Translations under genes and position numbers: made by a program | The notes under the pieces: generated by a model | Database searches by the model: none | The model's input: only the letters and a program-made list of their open reading frames with translations | What the model was told of the DNA's origin: nothing | Source: an uncultured Saprospiraceae bacterium | GTDB lineage: Bacteria; Bacteroidota; Bacteroidia; Chitinophagales; Saprospiraceae | Reading direction: 5' to 3' | Length of the DNA stretch: 5,628 nucleotides | Assembly: GCA_934699305.1 (NCBI GenBank) | Contig: CAKUWM010000203.1 | Location: 1-5,628, forward strand | Part shown: one piece after another, positions 1-5,628 of the stretch | Position numbering within the stretch: the stretch's first letter is position 1 | How the letters are laid out: the number at the start of each line of letters is the position of its first letter

Positions 1-337
1 CATAATCGGTTCTGATGGTAAGCTGTTCGTTGAGTTCGGCGATTTCCTTTTCCATCTCGAGCACATGGGCAAAGGCCTGCGATGCTTCCTCGAAAACGGT
101 GCGGCTGTCGCTAAGAAGCAGATGCTGAGGCAGATAGGCAATCACGGCATCGGTTGGCGCAGTCACCCTTCCGCGTGAGGCTGACTTAACGCCGGCAATA
201 ATTTTCAACAAGGTAGATTTGCCGGCGCCGTTTTTACCCATCAAGGCAATTCTGTCTTTGTCGTTGATGGCGAACGAGACGTCTTTAAAAAGGGTAGTGT
301 TGCCAAACTCAACAGTAAGGCCGTCAACTGATATCAT
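1..337 (-). CDS. ABC-F family ATPase, N-terminal part (runs off left edge)
   Basis: The first 112 residues of a soluble ABC-F protein are visible; the rest lies beyond the left edge. ABC-F proteins carry two ATPase domains and no membrane domain. Known members act on the ribosome in translation control or antibiotic protection. The sequence shows an N-terminal MISVDGLTVEFG strand, a Walker A motif GKNGAGKST at residues 34-42 and a Q-loop YLPQ at residues 68-71. From about residue 80 the charged helical start of the family's arm region begins. Signature and Walker B motifs would be outside the window. The ATG at 335-337 fits the normal family N-terminus. There is no Shine-Dalgarno, as is usual in Bacteroidetes. 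Its GC is clearly higher than that of the region to its right, so it is probably core chromosome next to an accessory zone. The subfamily cannot be fixed from this part. Confidence 0.95.
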   Translation of the reverse strand, partial: MISVDGLTVEFGNTTLFKDVSFAINDKDRIALMGKNGAGKSTLLKIIAGVKSASRGRVTAPTDAVIAYLPQHLLLSDSRTVFEEASQAFAHVLEMEKEIAELNEQLTIRTDY

Positions 338-355
338 AGATGGATTTTAAGCCGA

Positions 356-363
356 CAAAAGTA
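356..363 (-). promoter_or_regulatory. Probable Bacteroidetes -7 promoter box for the ABC-F gene
   Basis: Read on the minus strand the site is TACTTTTG, an exact fit to the TAnnTTTG box used by the Bacteroidetes primary sigma factor. It lies 18 bases upstream of the ATG, so the leader would be only about 10-15 nt. The -33 TTG element at the usual spacing is not convincing, so this is a moderate call resting on the -7 box and its position. Confidence 0.4.
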
Positions 364-454
364 CTCAAAAAATGGAGGTTGTGGGATAAAAGACTGAAAT
401 TGGTATTGGAGGGGTGGGTTGTGCGAATTGTAAATGTATCAGGAAAGGTTTTGT

Positions 455-707
455 TTATCTTGGTGCCATAAACTGATCTCCATTAAAGTGTATCATGGTA
501 GTCTGGCACTTTCATTCACCAAACTTCTGTCTCCCAAGCAATATTGTTTGAATGTTTCTTGAACGCTGTCATTTCAGGGAATGCCATCACATAAACCTTT
601 CCAACTTTACAGTCTTTCAAAAAATCTTCAAGTTCTGAAAGACGTTTCGGAGAAACTGGAAAGTGTGAGGAATCAACCCCTATTTTAACTGCTACAAAAA
701 TGATCAA
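455..707 (-). pseudogene. C-terminal remnant of a BsuBI/PstI-type restriction endonuclease
   Basis: The minus strand encodes a stretch with SSHFPVSPKRLSELE, then KVYVMAFPEM and AWETEVW (519-539), followed by a TGA stop at 516-518. Past the stop, the same frame gives MKVPDYH, and after a shift of frame it gives MIHFNGDQFMAPR and a TAA at 455-457. From memory, the order SHGPVSPKR, then an AFP strand, then AWETEVW, then HMIHFNG near the C-terminus is that of BsuBI/PstI-family type II endonucleases, which cut CTGCAG. Only the last ~80 residues remain. The nuclease core and N-terminal domain are absent, and no partner methyltransferase is in view. An in-frame TAA just upstream (708-710) bounds the fragment. 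The simplest reading is one nonsense change plus a 2-nt loss (CATATG to CATG near 491-497). The family call is by motif only; a fragment of an unrelated nuclease is possible. It cannot encode an active enzyme. Confidence 0.6.
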
Positions 708-888
708 TTATGACATAGCTTTAAAAACAGTTGTTTTTTACCAAATAAGTAAATGGCAAATTGGATTGGAGTATTACAATGGGTTTACCGACGTTATGGG
801 CCTTGGTGTTATAAATGAAAAATATGACGCTCGACTTTTCAACCGCGCGCTGTGGTTTACCGTGGATTATAAATTATTGTCGTTTTAA
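700..888 (+). pseudogene. C-terminal fragment of an outer-membrane beta-barrel protein
   Basis: This 62-codon plus-strand frame reads like the last strands of a small Bacteroidetes outer-membrane beta-barrel (PorT-like or OmpA-barrel type). It has alternating aromatic/polar strands (FYQISKWQIGLEYYNGF), a loop, then NRALWFTVDYKL and a C-terminal phenylalanine, the usual outer-membrane insertion signal. A full protein of this kind would be about 180-250 residues with a signal peptide, and none is present. The upstream frame runs into DNA that codes for the endonuclease remnant on the other strand. The ATG at 700 is therefore just an internal codon, and the fragment is very unlikely to be made. 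Right after its TAA the integrase remnant begins on the opposite strand. A chance frame is possible but the C-terminus looks authentic. Confidence 0.5.
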
Positions 889-891
889 TTG

Positions 892-1111
892 TGCGTTTTG
901 TTGGGGAGTAGCAGGCTGAATATATTCGTTTGAGATGTCATCCGACTTGAGATGCTCGCGGAATAGAGATGCTCGCGGAATAGAGATGCATCAAACTGCG
1001 AACCATTATCAGTCCTGATGCTGACTATGGTTAGTTTTGGGTCAACATTCCAAGGTATTATCCAGTTTTGCAGGGGTTGATTGAAAAGGTATTGTCGTAC
1101 AATTTGGCAAT
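892..1111 (-). pseudogene. IS3-like transposase (rve integrase core) remnant
   Basis: The minus strand from about 1111 downward encodes VRQYLFNQPLQNW, then IRTDNGSQFDASLF (the TDNG aspartate codon is 1008-1010), then REHL. If one copy of the 17-bp tandem repeat is skipped it continues as KSDDISNEYIQPATPQQNA. TDNGSQF and the following PxTPQQN segment are the second catalytic aspartate region and the run-up to the catalytic glutamate of rve (DDE) transposases such as IS3-family OrfB. The first aspartate is missing. The glutamate is lost at the left break, about 3 bp after the stop of the outer-membrane fragment. At the right end an in-frame TAA coincides with the end of the 67-residue gene. No terminal inverted repeats are visible. 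It is a dead internal fragment, not a mobile element. Confidence 0.8.
949..989. repeat. 17-bp tandem duplication, 2.4 copies
   Basis: The unit gagatgctcgcggaata occurs at 949-965 and 966-982 without a mismatch, followed by the first 7 bases of a third copy (983-989). The unit is part of the transposase reading frame. Since 17 is not a multiple of three, the duplication shifts that frame. Removing one copy restores an rve-type protein, which shows the repeat arose inside the gene as a mutation. Confidence 0.95.
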
Positions 1112-1112
1112 T

Positions 1113-1316
1113 TTACTCTAACTTTTCCTTTTTTATTACACTTTTTTTTGTCAAGAGGATGAATGTAAAAAACAATACGAAAAGTATTATTTTTCCAACC
1201 AAATAACCATAGCCATATTCGGTTAATCGGTCTAAATCGTTCTTTACTATTGAAACGATATTCACCAATAATATTAGAGAAATAATAATTGAGATGTAAA
1301 ATATTGTTTTTTTCAT
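1113..1316 (-). CDS. Small two-helix membrane protein, unknown function
   Basis: This encodes a 67-residue protein starting at ATG 1314-1316. It has two strongly hydrophobic segments: residues about 4-24 (IFYISIIISLILLVNIV...) and about 38-57 (YLVGKIILFVLFFTFILL). Between them is a short polar loop with an NDLDRLTEYG turn, and the protein ends in a basic tail. It probably sits in the inner membrane as a helical hairpin. The frame is intact, unlike its neighbours. A similar small membrane protein seems familiar from Bacteroidetes accessory regions, but I cannot name a family or function. It lies 15 bases downstream of a strong hairpin that separates it from the Bor remnant, so it probably needs its own promoter; TACCTTTC inside the hairpin's 3' arm is one base off the TAnnTTTG box. 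No Shine-Dalgarno is seen. An orphan immunity or accessory role near the RHS-like gene is a guess. Confidence 0.6.
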   Translation of the reverse strand: MKKTIFYISIIISLILLVNIVSIVKNDLDRLTEYGYGYLVGKIILFVLFFTFILLTKKSVIKKEKLE

Positions 1317-1330
1317 GGGAGATAATGTAG

Positions 1331-1364
1331 AAAAGAAAGGTAATAATTAAATTACCTTTCTTTT
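1331..1364 (-). terminator. Perfect 14-bp hairpin, probable terminator of the Bor-like gene
   Basis: The arm aaaagaaaggtaat (1331-1344) is exactly complementary to attacctttctttt (1351-1364), with a 6-base aattaa loop. Both strands end in a T run: TTTT on the minus strand, and seven Ts (1361-1367) on the plus strand. The hairpin starts 13 bases after the stop of the Bor remnant on the minus strand, a classic place for a factor-independent terminator. The stem is AT-rich and therefore of moderate strength. It could work in both directions, but no plus-strand gene ends just before it. Confidence 0.7.
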
Positions 1365-1376
1365 TTTATGGGGTAA

Positions 1377-1540
1377 CTATTTAGTTACTGTGGTCGTTGA
1401 TGGAGTGTAAATTCCAAATGTAATCGCGGATACCAATCCGTTAACAAATGACTGTCTGGTATGCACTGTATAATCTTTTGCACCATTTGCCATTGCTCTT
1501 GAATCAGAAACTCCAACAGGAGCTAATCCATAAATTACAT
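1377..1540 (-). pseudogene. Bor-family lipoprotein, C-terminal half, cut by the IS
   Basis: Reading away from the IS, the minus strand encodes 53 residues ending in TAG at 1377-1379: VIYGLAPVGVSDSR, NGAKDYTVHTRQSFVNGLVS, then AITFGIYTP and a short tail. This matches the C-terminal half of the Bor family, whose type member is the phage lambda surface lipoprotein linked to serum survival; there the matching parts read TFVNGLLGFITLGIYTP. Bor proteins are about 90-100 residues with a signal peptide and lipobox cysteine at the start. That half, including the lipid anchor, is missing. The frame runs straight into the left end of the IS at 1541, and the other side of the IS carries a different gene, so the N-terminus is not nearby. 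The fragment cannot be exported or anchored. Confidence 0.85.
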
Positions 1541-1557
1541 AGGGTCTACTGAAAAAC
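1541..1557 (+). repeat. IS left terminal inverted repeat
   Basis: agggtctactgaaaaac pairs with the reverse complement of 3202-3218 at 16 of 17 positions, the only difference being A versus G at position 8. It starts directly where the Bor-like reading frame loses its family resemblance. Confidence 0.92.
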
Positions 1558-1589
1558 CATCAACCTTATGTTTATGAGATATTTATGAC

Positions 1590-1597
1590 TATTTTTG
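1590..1597 (+). promoter_or_regulatory. Possible -7 box of the transposase promoter
   Basis: TATTTTTG is an exact TAnnTTTG match inside the left end of the IS, ending 9 bases before the first ATG (1607). Transcription would start around 1602-1605. The message would then be almost leaderless for ATG 1607 but would have a ~15-nt leader for the second in-frame ATG at 1619, so the latter may be the true start. No clear TTG is seen at the -33 spacing. GAAGGA at 1597-1602 overlaps the box and could instead act as a Shine-Dalgarno for ATG 1607. Confidence 0.35.
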
Positions 1598-1606
1598 AAG
1601 GATTAA

Positions 1607-3157
1607 ATGCAAGGATATATGCAAAGAGTCAATAAAAAGCGTGCAGTAACTCCAAAATACGTGAGTCCAAAACAGCTTTCATTAGCCGGATTTGAGACCC
1701 CATTTGAACGAACCCTCAACCCTAAAAACCGATGGGTAGTATTAGCTCATTTGATACCTTGGGATGAGGTATGTAGCATCTATCTCAAAAACAACCCTAT
1801 AGCCTCAACCGGTCGCCCGGCACTAAGTCCGCGCGTTATCATTGGCTCAGTCATTATCAAGCACTTATGCAATCTCGATGACATTGAAACAACAGCTCAG
1901 ATATCAGAAAACATCTACATGCAGTATTTTCTTGGCTATTCCAGCTTCACCGATGAACCTCCTTTTGATGCTTCATTGTTGACTGATTTTCGCAAGCGAT
2001 TGGGTATTGATCAGGTGAATGCCATCAATGAAAGGATTGTAATGTTGAGAGCTAAATTTGATTCACAAAACGAAAAATACACTGATCCTGAGCAGAATAC
2101 CCCAGAAAACACAGGCGGAAATGAAAGCCGGAAAATTGAAAACAAAGGAAAACTGATCATGGATGCCACGGCTTGTCCGCAAGACATTGCCTATCCAACA
2201 GACTTGGATCTACTTTCAAATGCCAGGGAAAAATCAGAGCAGATTATTGACGATGTGTATGATATCAGTATACACAAAGAAAAGCCACGTACCTATCGTT
2301 TAGTGGCGAGAAAGCGATACCTGCAAGCAGCCCAAAAGAAAAATAAATCCAGTAAACTTATTCGCAAAGCCGTAGGCAGTCAGTTGAGATTTCTTCGACG
2401 TAATCTAACAATCATCAACAGGCTGCTCGACAGCTATCCAACCATCCCACTTGAATCAAAACAATATAGAAACTTACTGGTAATCAGCACGCTTTACAAT
2501 CAACAAAAGCAGATGTACGATCAAAAGATACACAGTGTCGAACACCGCATTGTGAGTATGCATCAGCCACATATACGTCCCATCGTGCGGGGCAAAAGTC
2601 ATGCTAAGGTTGAGTTTGGAGCCAAAATTCACGTTTCGCTGATAGACGGGATTTGCTTTCTGGATCAACTGAGTTGGGATAACTTCAACGAAGGCAGTCA
2701 AATGATGCAATACATTGAAAACTACTACAAAAGGTTCGGGTTTTATCCCAAAGAAGTGCTTGCCGACAAGATTTATTGCACACGCGCAAACAGAGCAGCA
2801 CTCAAATTAAAGAACATCAAGCTCATAGCCAAACCACTTGGCAGACCAGCGGCAGTGTCAAATCACGTAAGACCGGGCGAACGCAATCCAATCGAGGGCA
2901 AATTTGGCCAAGCTAAAACAGGCTACGGGCTAAATCGCATTCGAGCACGGTTGATGGACACAAGTCAAACGTGGATTGCGAGCATAATTTTAGTACTCAA
3001 CCTGGTCAAATTGGCCGGGCTGAGTAGTCTATGCCTAATCATCAATACGATTGAGAGTTTTTCAGTAAAGGCAACGCTTTCAGTACTATTATATATTCAT
3101 GGTTTTTCAGTGCCAAGCCGATTCAATTCATTAATAATAGATTGTGAATATGCGTAA
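1607..3157 (+). CDS. IS5/IS1182-type DDE transposase
   Basis: This 516-residue transposase catalyses cutting and joining of the element's ends. Residues about 35-135 form the N-terminal DUF772-like DNA-binding region, with GRPALSPRVIIGSVIIKHL and DASLLTDFRKRLG. The RNase H-like catalytic core follows. D186 sits in MDATACPQDI, D387 in VLADKIY and E430 in NPIEGKFGQAK, so the full D-D-E triad is present. A long basic helical segment (about residues 230-330) is inserted between the first two catalytic residues, and GKSHAKVEFGAKI begins the next core strand, as in IS1478-like members. The C-terminus has the usual hydrophobic SIILVLNLVKLAGL helix. The frame is uninterrupted, so the protein is probably functional. 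The start is ATG 1607, with ATG 1619 as an alternative. Naming as IS5 versus IS1182 family is uncertain from memory. Confidence 0.95.
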   Translation: MQGYMQRVNKKRAVTPKYVSPKQLSLAGFETPFERTLNPKNRWVVLAHLIPWDEVCSIYLKNNPIASTGRPALSPRVIIGSVIIKHLCNLDDIETTAQISENIYMQYFLGYSSFTDEPPFDASLLTDFRKRLGIDQVNAINERIVMLRAKFDSQNEKYTDPEQNTPENTGGNESRKIENKGKLIMDATACPQDIAYPTDLDLLSNAREKSEQIIDDVYDISIHKEKPRTYRLVARKRYLQAAQKKNKSSKLIRKAVGSQLRFLRRNLTIINRLLDSYPTIPLESKQYRNLLVISTLYNQQKQMYDQKIHSVEHRIVSMHQPHIRPIVRGKSHAKVEFGAKIHVSLIDGICFLDQLSWDNFNEGSQMMQYIENYYKRFGFYPKEVLADKIYCTRANRAALKLKNIKLIAKPLGRPAAVSNHVRPGERNPIEGKFGQAKTGYGLNRIRARLMDTSQTWIASIILVLNLVKLAGLSSLCLIINTIESFSVKATLSVLLYIHGFSVPSRFNSLIIDCEYA

Positions 3158-3201
3158 TATACTTCACCCGAATTATTCAATATTAAACGAGGGGTCCTTG
3201 A

Positions 3202-3218
3202 GTTTTTCAGCAGACCCT
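3202..3218 (-). repeat. IS right terminal inverted repeat
   Basis: gtttttcagcagaccct is the inverted partner of 1541-1557 (16/17). It also carries the last codons and stop of the interrupted minus-strand gene (TGA at 3207-3209). A nearby GGGTC (3192-3196) can pair with GACCC (3213-3217), so this end can also fold into a small hairpin that the left end lacks. That might limit read-through at this end, but this is speculative. Confidence 0.92.
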
Positions 3219-5628
3219 ATCATAGTAAAGATGATTTTTTAAATATACAGAGTTACCCCATCTGCGATACTGGAAAATATTTCCGTCAACAATATTGTTA
3301 TTCTTACGTATTTCTTCCATTACAACTGTTTTTAACTCGTTTCGTCCAACCATATATGCGTATGTTGGATCTGAAATAAAATCAAAGGGGTATTTATATT
3401 CGCGATCAATGACATCCCCATTGCTTTCAATACTGCTAATCTTTGTTATAAATTGATACTGTGGGTTATCATAATAATATCTTGTAATGCTCTTTATTGA
3501 ATCACTGCCAAAAATGGTCATTGAAGTATCCATTTGCAAATAACTATAACCTGAAAAATTCAAATAATGCTCAATCATAATTTTTTGTTGAGATAAATTA
3601 TTTGAAGCCTCAACTGGAGCTAAGATGGTTCCAAAAAATTTCCAGATATTGGAATTATTATCAACAATTTTATACACTTTTGAGTTTCTTTTTAAACTAG
3701 CTTCTGATTCATTTTTTACTACTTGTTCTTCTTTGTTAAGGCCTCTTCGCCAGCTATAGTTTACTTTAGGTGGAAATGGGTATTCATTAATAAAATAATC
3801 GGGAGAATCCAGGTGTGTACTAAAGGTCTTAGAAATAAATCCATTTTGACCTCCAGACGCCCCAGCAATACTTTCAGTCACAAATTTATATTCTACTGAC
3901 GAACCATTTGTGTTAGAAAGCTCAACTATTGGGTTTGAAAAAAAATAATATGCATTGGCAAGTCCATCATTATACCAAATTGATGGATAATATTTAAATG
4001 GCAACATATAACAATACTGAGGTCTTACCCCAATTACTCCGGTAGATCTGTTTAAAGTATCTTGATAATTAAATGACTTGATAGTTGACAGTGACGTACT
4101 ACTAGAATAATTATATATTTTCTTAATACGCAATCCACCAATCGTTTTATTATAAAACGAATTACTTCGAACATTCGGATCTGTAAGAATGCAACAATGC
4201 ACATTATCAATGACCGATGTTTGTGAGCATGGCAATAATTCCAAATCGTATCCTTCACCATCAAAAGATTTTGGTAAATAAAATGACCATTTTTTTTCCT
4301 GATTTTCGTATAAAGACCCATGTGCTTCCCAAACAATGTCGTGGTTACTATCTAAAATTCTTATTTTAAACCCGCAATCACCCGATGTGCCTTGATCACA
4401 CCTTATATCAAAAGAACATGAATTATTTGAGGGATATAGCTTAACTTGCACATTACCGCCTTCATGTCGAAATCCAGGGATGCCTGCTATTAGTTTTCCA
4501 CTATAAACGCATGCCGTTTCTGTATAACCAGGCCCGATACCTTCAATACTCTCACCAATAAAGTCGGAATCATAAATATCATGGTTTTCATACTCAAACA
4601 TAGAATACCCCCCTGTTGGATAAAAAATTTTATACAGGGCAAAAGCATTTGAATTAATATTCGGGTATCTGTTAGCACCAGCAGGAACTGATATACCATC
4701 AAATGTCCATGTAGGGATATGTTAGATTTTCTGTATGTCCATTATAGTAACCCCAATAATCAACCGCATGCGATAATCGCTCAGGTTGCGAACCAGTCAA
4801 ATATTCAAATTTATACCATTCAAGCATTGAATTTGATTGCGAAAAATAATTGATAGATTAAGTTTCAATCTATATCTTCGACTGTTTTGATTCGATTCAC
4901 CACAGACGCTTCCTATTAATGCCCCACTATAATAAAAATGATCGTAGTTAAGTTCATATTTAGAAATAATCTCATCAGAAACGTTTTTTATCTCAATAGC
5001 ACTAAGTGCAAAATCACCAAGAATATCTTGACGAGCGAAATTATGCCTAAAATAAATCTTAAACTTTGAAGAATTAATATTTGATGGCCGTTTCCCATAA
5101 ATAGTAGTCTTACCTTTATTAGATGACCATGAAAAATGAGGAATTTGATCTGCAGGAATTGTAATCGGTAACAATATCCAATTGTACTTTGTAAAAAAAT
5201 CAATATTTGCATTACAATAAAACTGCTGATAATCCTCATAAAAAACTTCCAAAAAGTCATTACTGTTTGGAAAAATAACTTCCAATAAATGCCAAACACT
5301 TTCACTGCTAATCGTTCTATGACTACCTTCTGTCCAAGAATCAATTATATCAATCGCAGCTCTTGCATTGTTCATTGATCTTCCAAATATGAATTTCGTG
5401 CCATTTTCGGTTGTAATGATCCATTGAGTTGTGTTATTACAATCCAACATATTCATTATCTCTATTTTCCAATTGTTTGACGGAACACATTGAACCTCTA
5501 AATTTTTGCTAATTATCATACGTCCGCTTTCTCCACAAAAATTATAGTAATATTCATCAGGCAATAAATCAACGTTTTGATCTTCAACAAAATGCTCATT
5601 GTAAAAAATTGTTAAATCACTATCATTC
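3207..5628 (-). pseudogene. Large RHS/YD-like surface protein, truncated by IS and frameshifted (runs off right edge)
   Basis: About 800 residues of one large minus-strand gene are visible. The frame is open to the right edge, so the true start is outside. In order, I see LPDEYYYNFCGESGRMIIS (near 5520-5570), WIITTENGTKFIFG, a VWHLLEVIFPNSNDFLEVFY segment, RLSHAVDYWGYYNG (near 4750-4790), FYPTGGYSMFEYE (near 4590-4630) and GGLRIKKI (4116-4139). This order is typical of very large secreted Bacteroidetes proteins that later carry RHS/YD repeats and a variable, often toxic, C-terminus. That downstream part is absent. The frame enters the IS right end after ...LKNHLYYD and stops within 4 codons at 3207. 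Two single-base shifts (near 4842-4846 and 4714-4716) put the middle out of frame but cancel out, so both outer parts share one frame. The identification rests on motif order from memory; the exact subfamily and function are unknown. Confidence 0.72.
4714..4846 (-). other. Out-of-frame segment between two compensating frameshifts
   Basis: In the main frame of the RHS-like gene there is a TGA at 4797-4799. Family-like sequence (SNSMLEWYKFEYL, RLSHAVDYWGYYNGHTENL) continues instead in the next frame from the A5 run at 4842-4846, as if one T (coding strand) had been lost. It returns to the original frame at the GGG run 4714-4716, as if one C had been gained, giving PTWTFDGISVPAGANRYPN. Both sites are short homopolymers, which fits either real decay or sequencing error. 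Confidence 0.75.

Larger units (their letters stand above)
1541..3218 (+). mobile_element. Complete insertion sequence, IS5/IS1182-type, 1678 bp
   Basis: The element is bounded by 17-bp terminal inverted repeats with one mismatch (agggtctactgaaaaac at the left; its counterpart at the right). It holds one transposase gene that fills most of its length, with 66 bp before and about 60 bp after it. It is structurally complete and probably active or recently so. No target-site duplication longer than 2 bp is evident: the flanks read ...ttacat and atcata..., and TA repeats only if the ends are placed one base inward. The flanks are two unrelated truncated genes (Bor-like on the left, RHS-like on the right), which suggests deletion or recombination at the element rather than simple insertion. 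Family placement rests on the transposase type and is between IS5 (IS1478-like) and IS1182. Confidence 0.93.

Noticed and set aside
949..989. CRISPR or regulatory iteron reading of the 17-bp repeats
   Set aside because: There are no spacers and only about two copies; the unit is coding sequence of a transposase remnant that was duplicated in tandem.
455..1540. A new multi-gene defence system made of nuclease, barrel protein, integrase and lipoprotein
   Set aside because: The pieces lie on different strands and each lacks an end, the nuclease and integrase pieces also carry disrupted frames, and they belong to unrelated families; decay and rearrangement explain them better than a functional operon.
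2474..2710. 78-codon minus-strand reading frame inside the transposase
   Set aside because: It lies wholly opposite the transposase gene, has no recognisable motifs and is a shadow of that coding frame.
4052..4702. Two minus-strand frames (4052-4336 and 4490-4702) of 94 and 70 codons
   Set aside because: Both overlap the RHS-like gene in another frame; the family motifs YPTGGY and GGLRI are read only in the main frame, so these are shadows.
4988..5344. 118-codon minus-strand frame rich in Ile/Leu/Phe
   Set aside because: It is the alternate frame of the RHS-like gene; its hydrophobic look comes from AT-rich codons and not from a membrane protein.
4797..5564. A free-standing 255-residue protein starting at TTG 5564
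   Set aside because: The frame is open from 5564 to the window edge with family-like sequence, and the TGA at 4797 results from a frameshift, so this is a piece of a longer gene.

Overview
The window looks like an accessory, decaying stretch of a Bacteroidetes chromosome. Three things point there: the ABC-F ATPase and the large YPTGGY/GGLRI-type secreted protein are of Bacteroidetes style, TAnnTTTG-type promoter boxes occur, and intergenic DNA is AT-rich with few clear Shine-Dalgarno sites. No species can be named. Only three reading frames look intact inside the window: the start of an ABC-F ATPase running off the left edge, a 67-residue two-helix membrane protein, and an IS transposase.

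Layout. 1-337 (minus) is the N-terminus of the ABC-F ATPase, with a likely promoter just upstream. 455-707 (minus) is the C-terminal stump of what I read as a BsuBI/PstI-type restriction endonuclease, broken by a stop codon and a frameshift. 700-888 (plus) is the last ~60 residues of an outer-membrane beta-barrel protein. 892-1111 (minus) is a DDE integrase-core (IS3-like) remnant whose frame is broken by a 17-bp tandem duplication. 1113-1316 (minus) is the small membrane protein. A perfect 14-bp hairpin at 1331-1364 is a probable terminator. 1377-1540 (minus) is the C-terminal half of a Bor-family lipoprotein. 1541-3218 is a complete IS5/IS1182-type insertion sequence with 17-bp imperfect terminal inverted repeats and a 516-residue transposase with visible D-D-E residues. 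3219-5628 (minus) is about 800 residues of a very large RHS/YD-like surface protein; it runs off the right edge, loses its C-terminal part at the IS, and holds two mutually compensating single-base frameshifts.

How it fits together. The two flanks of the IS belong to two different truncated genes, and at most a 2-bp repeat flanks the element. It therefore probably marks a deletion or recombination junction rather than a simple insertion. Everything from about 455 to 5628 reads as a gene graveyard: fragments of a restriction system, an outer-membrane protein, a mobile element, a surface lipoprotein and a possible polymorphic-toxin-like protein, packed end to end. I see no convincing intact new system. 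The nearest candidate is the truncated RHS-like gene together with the intact small membrane protein as a possible orphan partner, which is inference only. No tRNA, rRNA or CRISPR array was seen.
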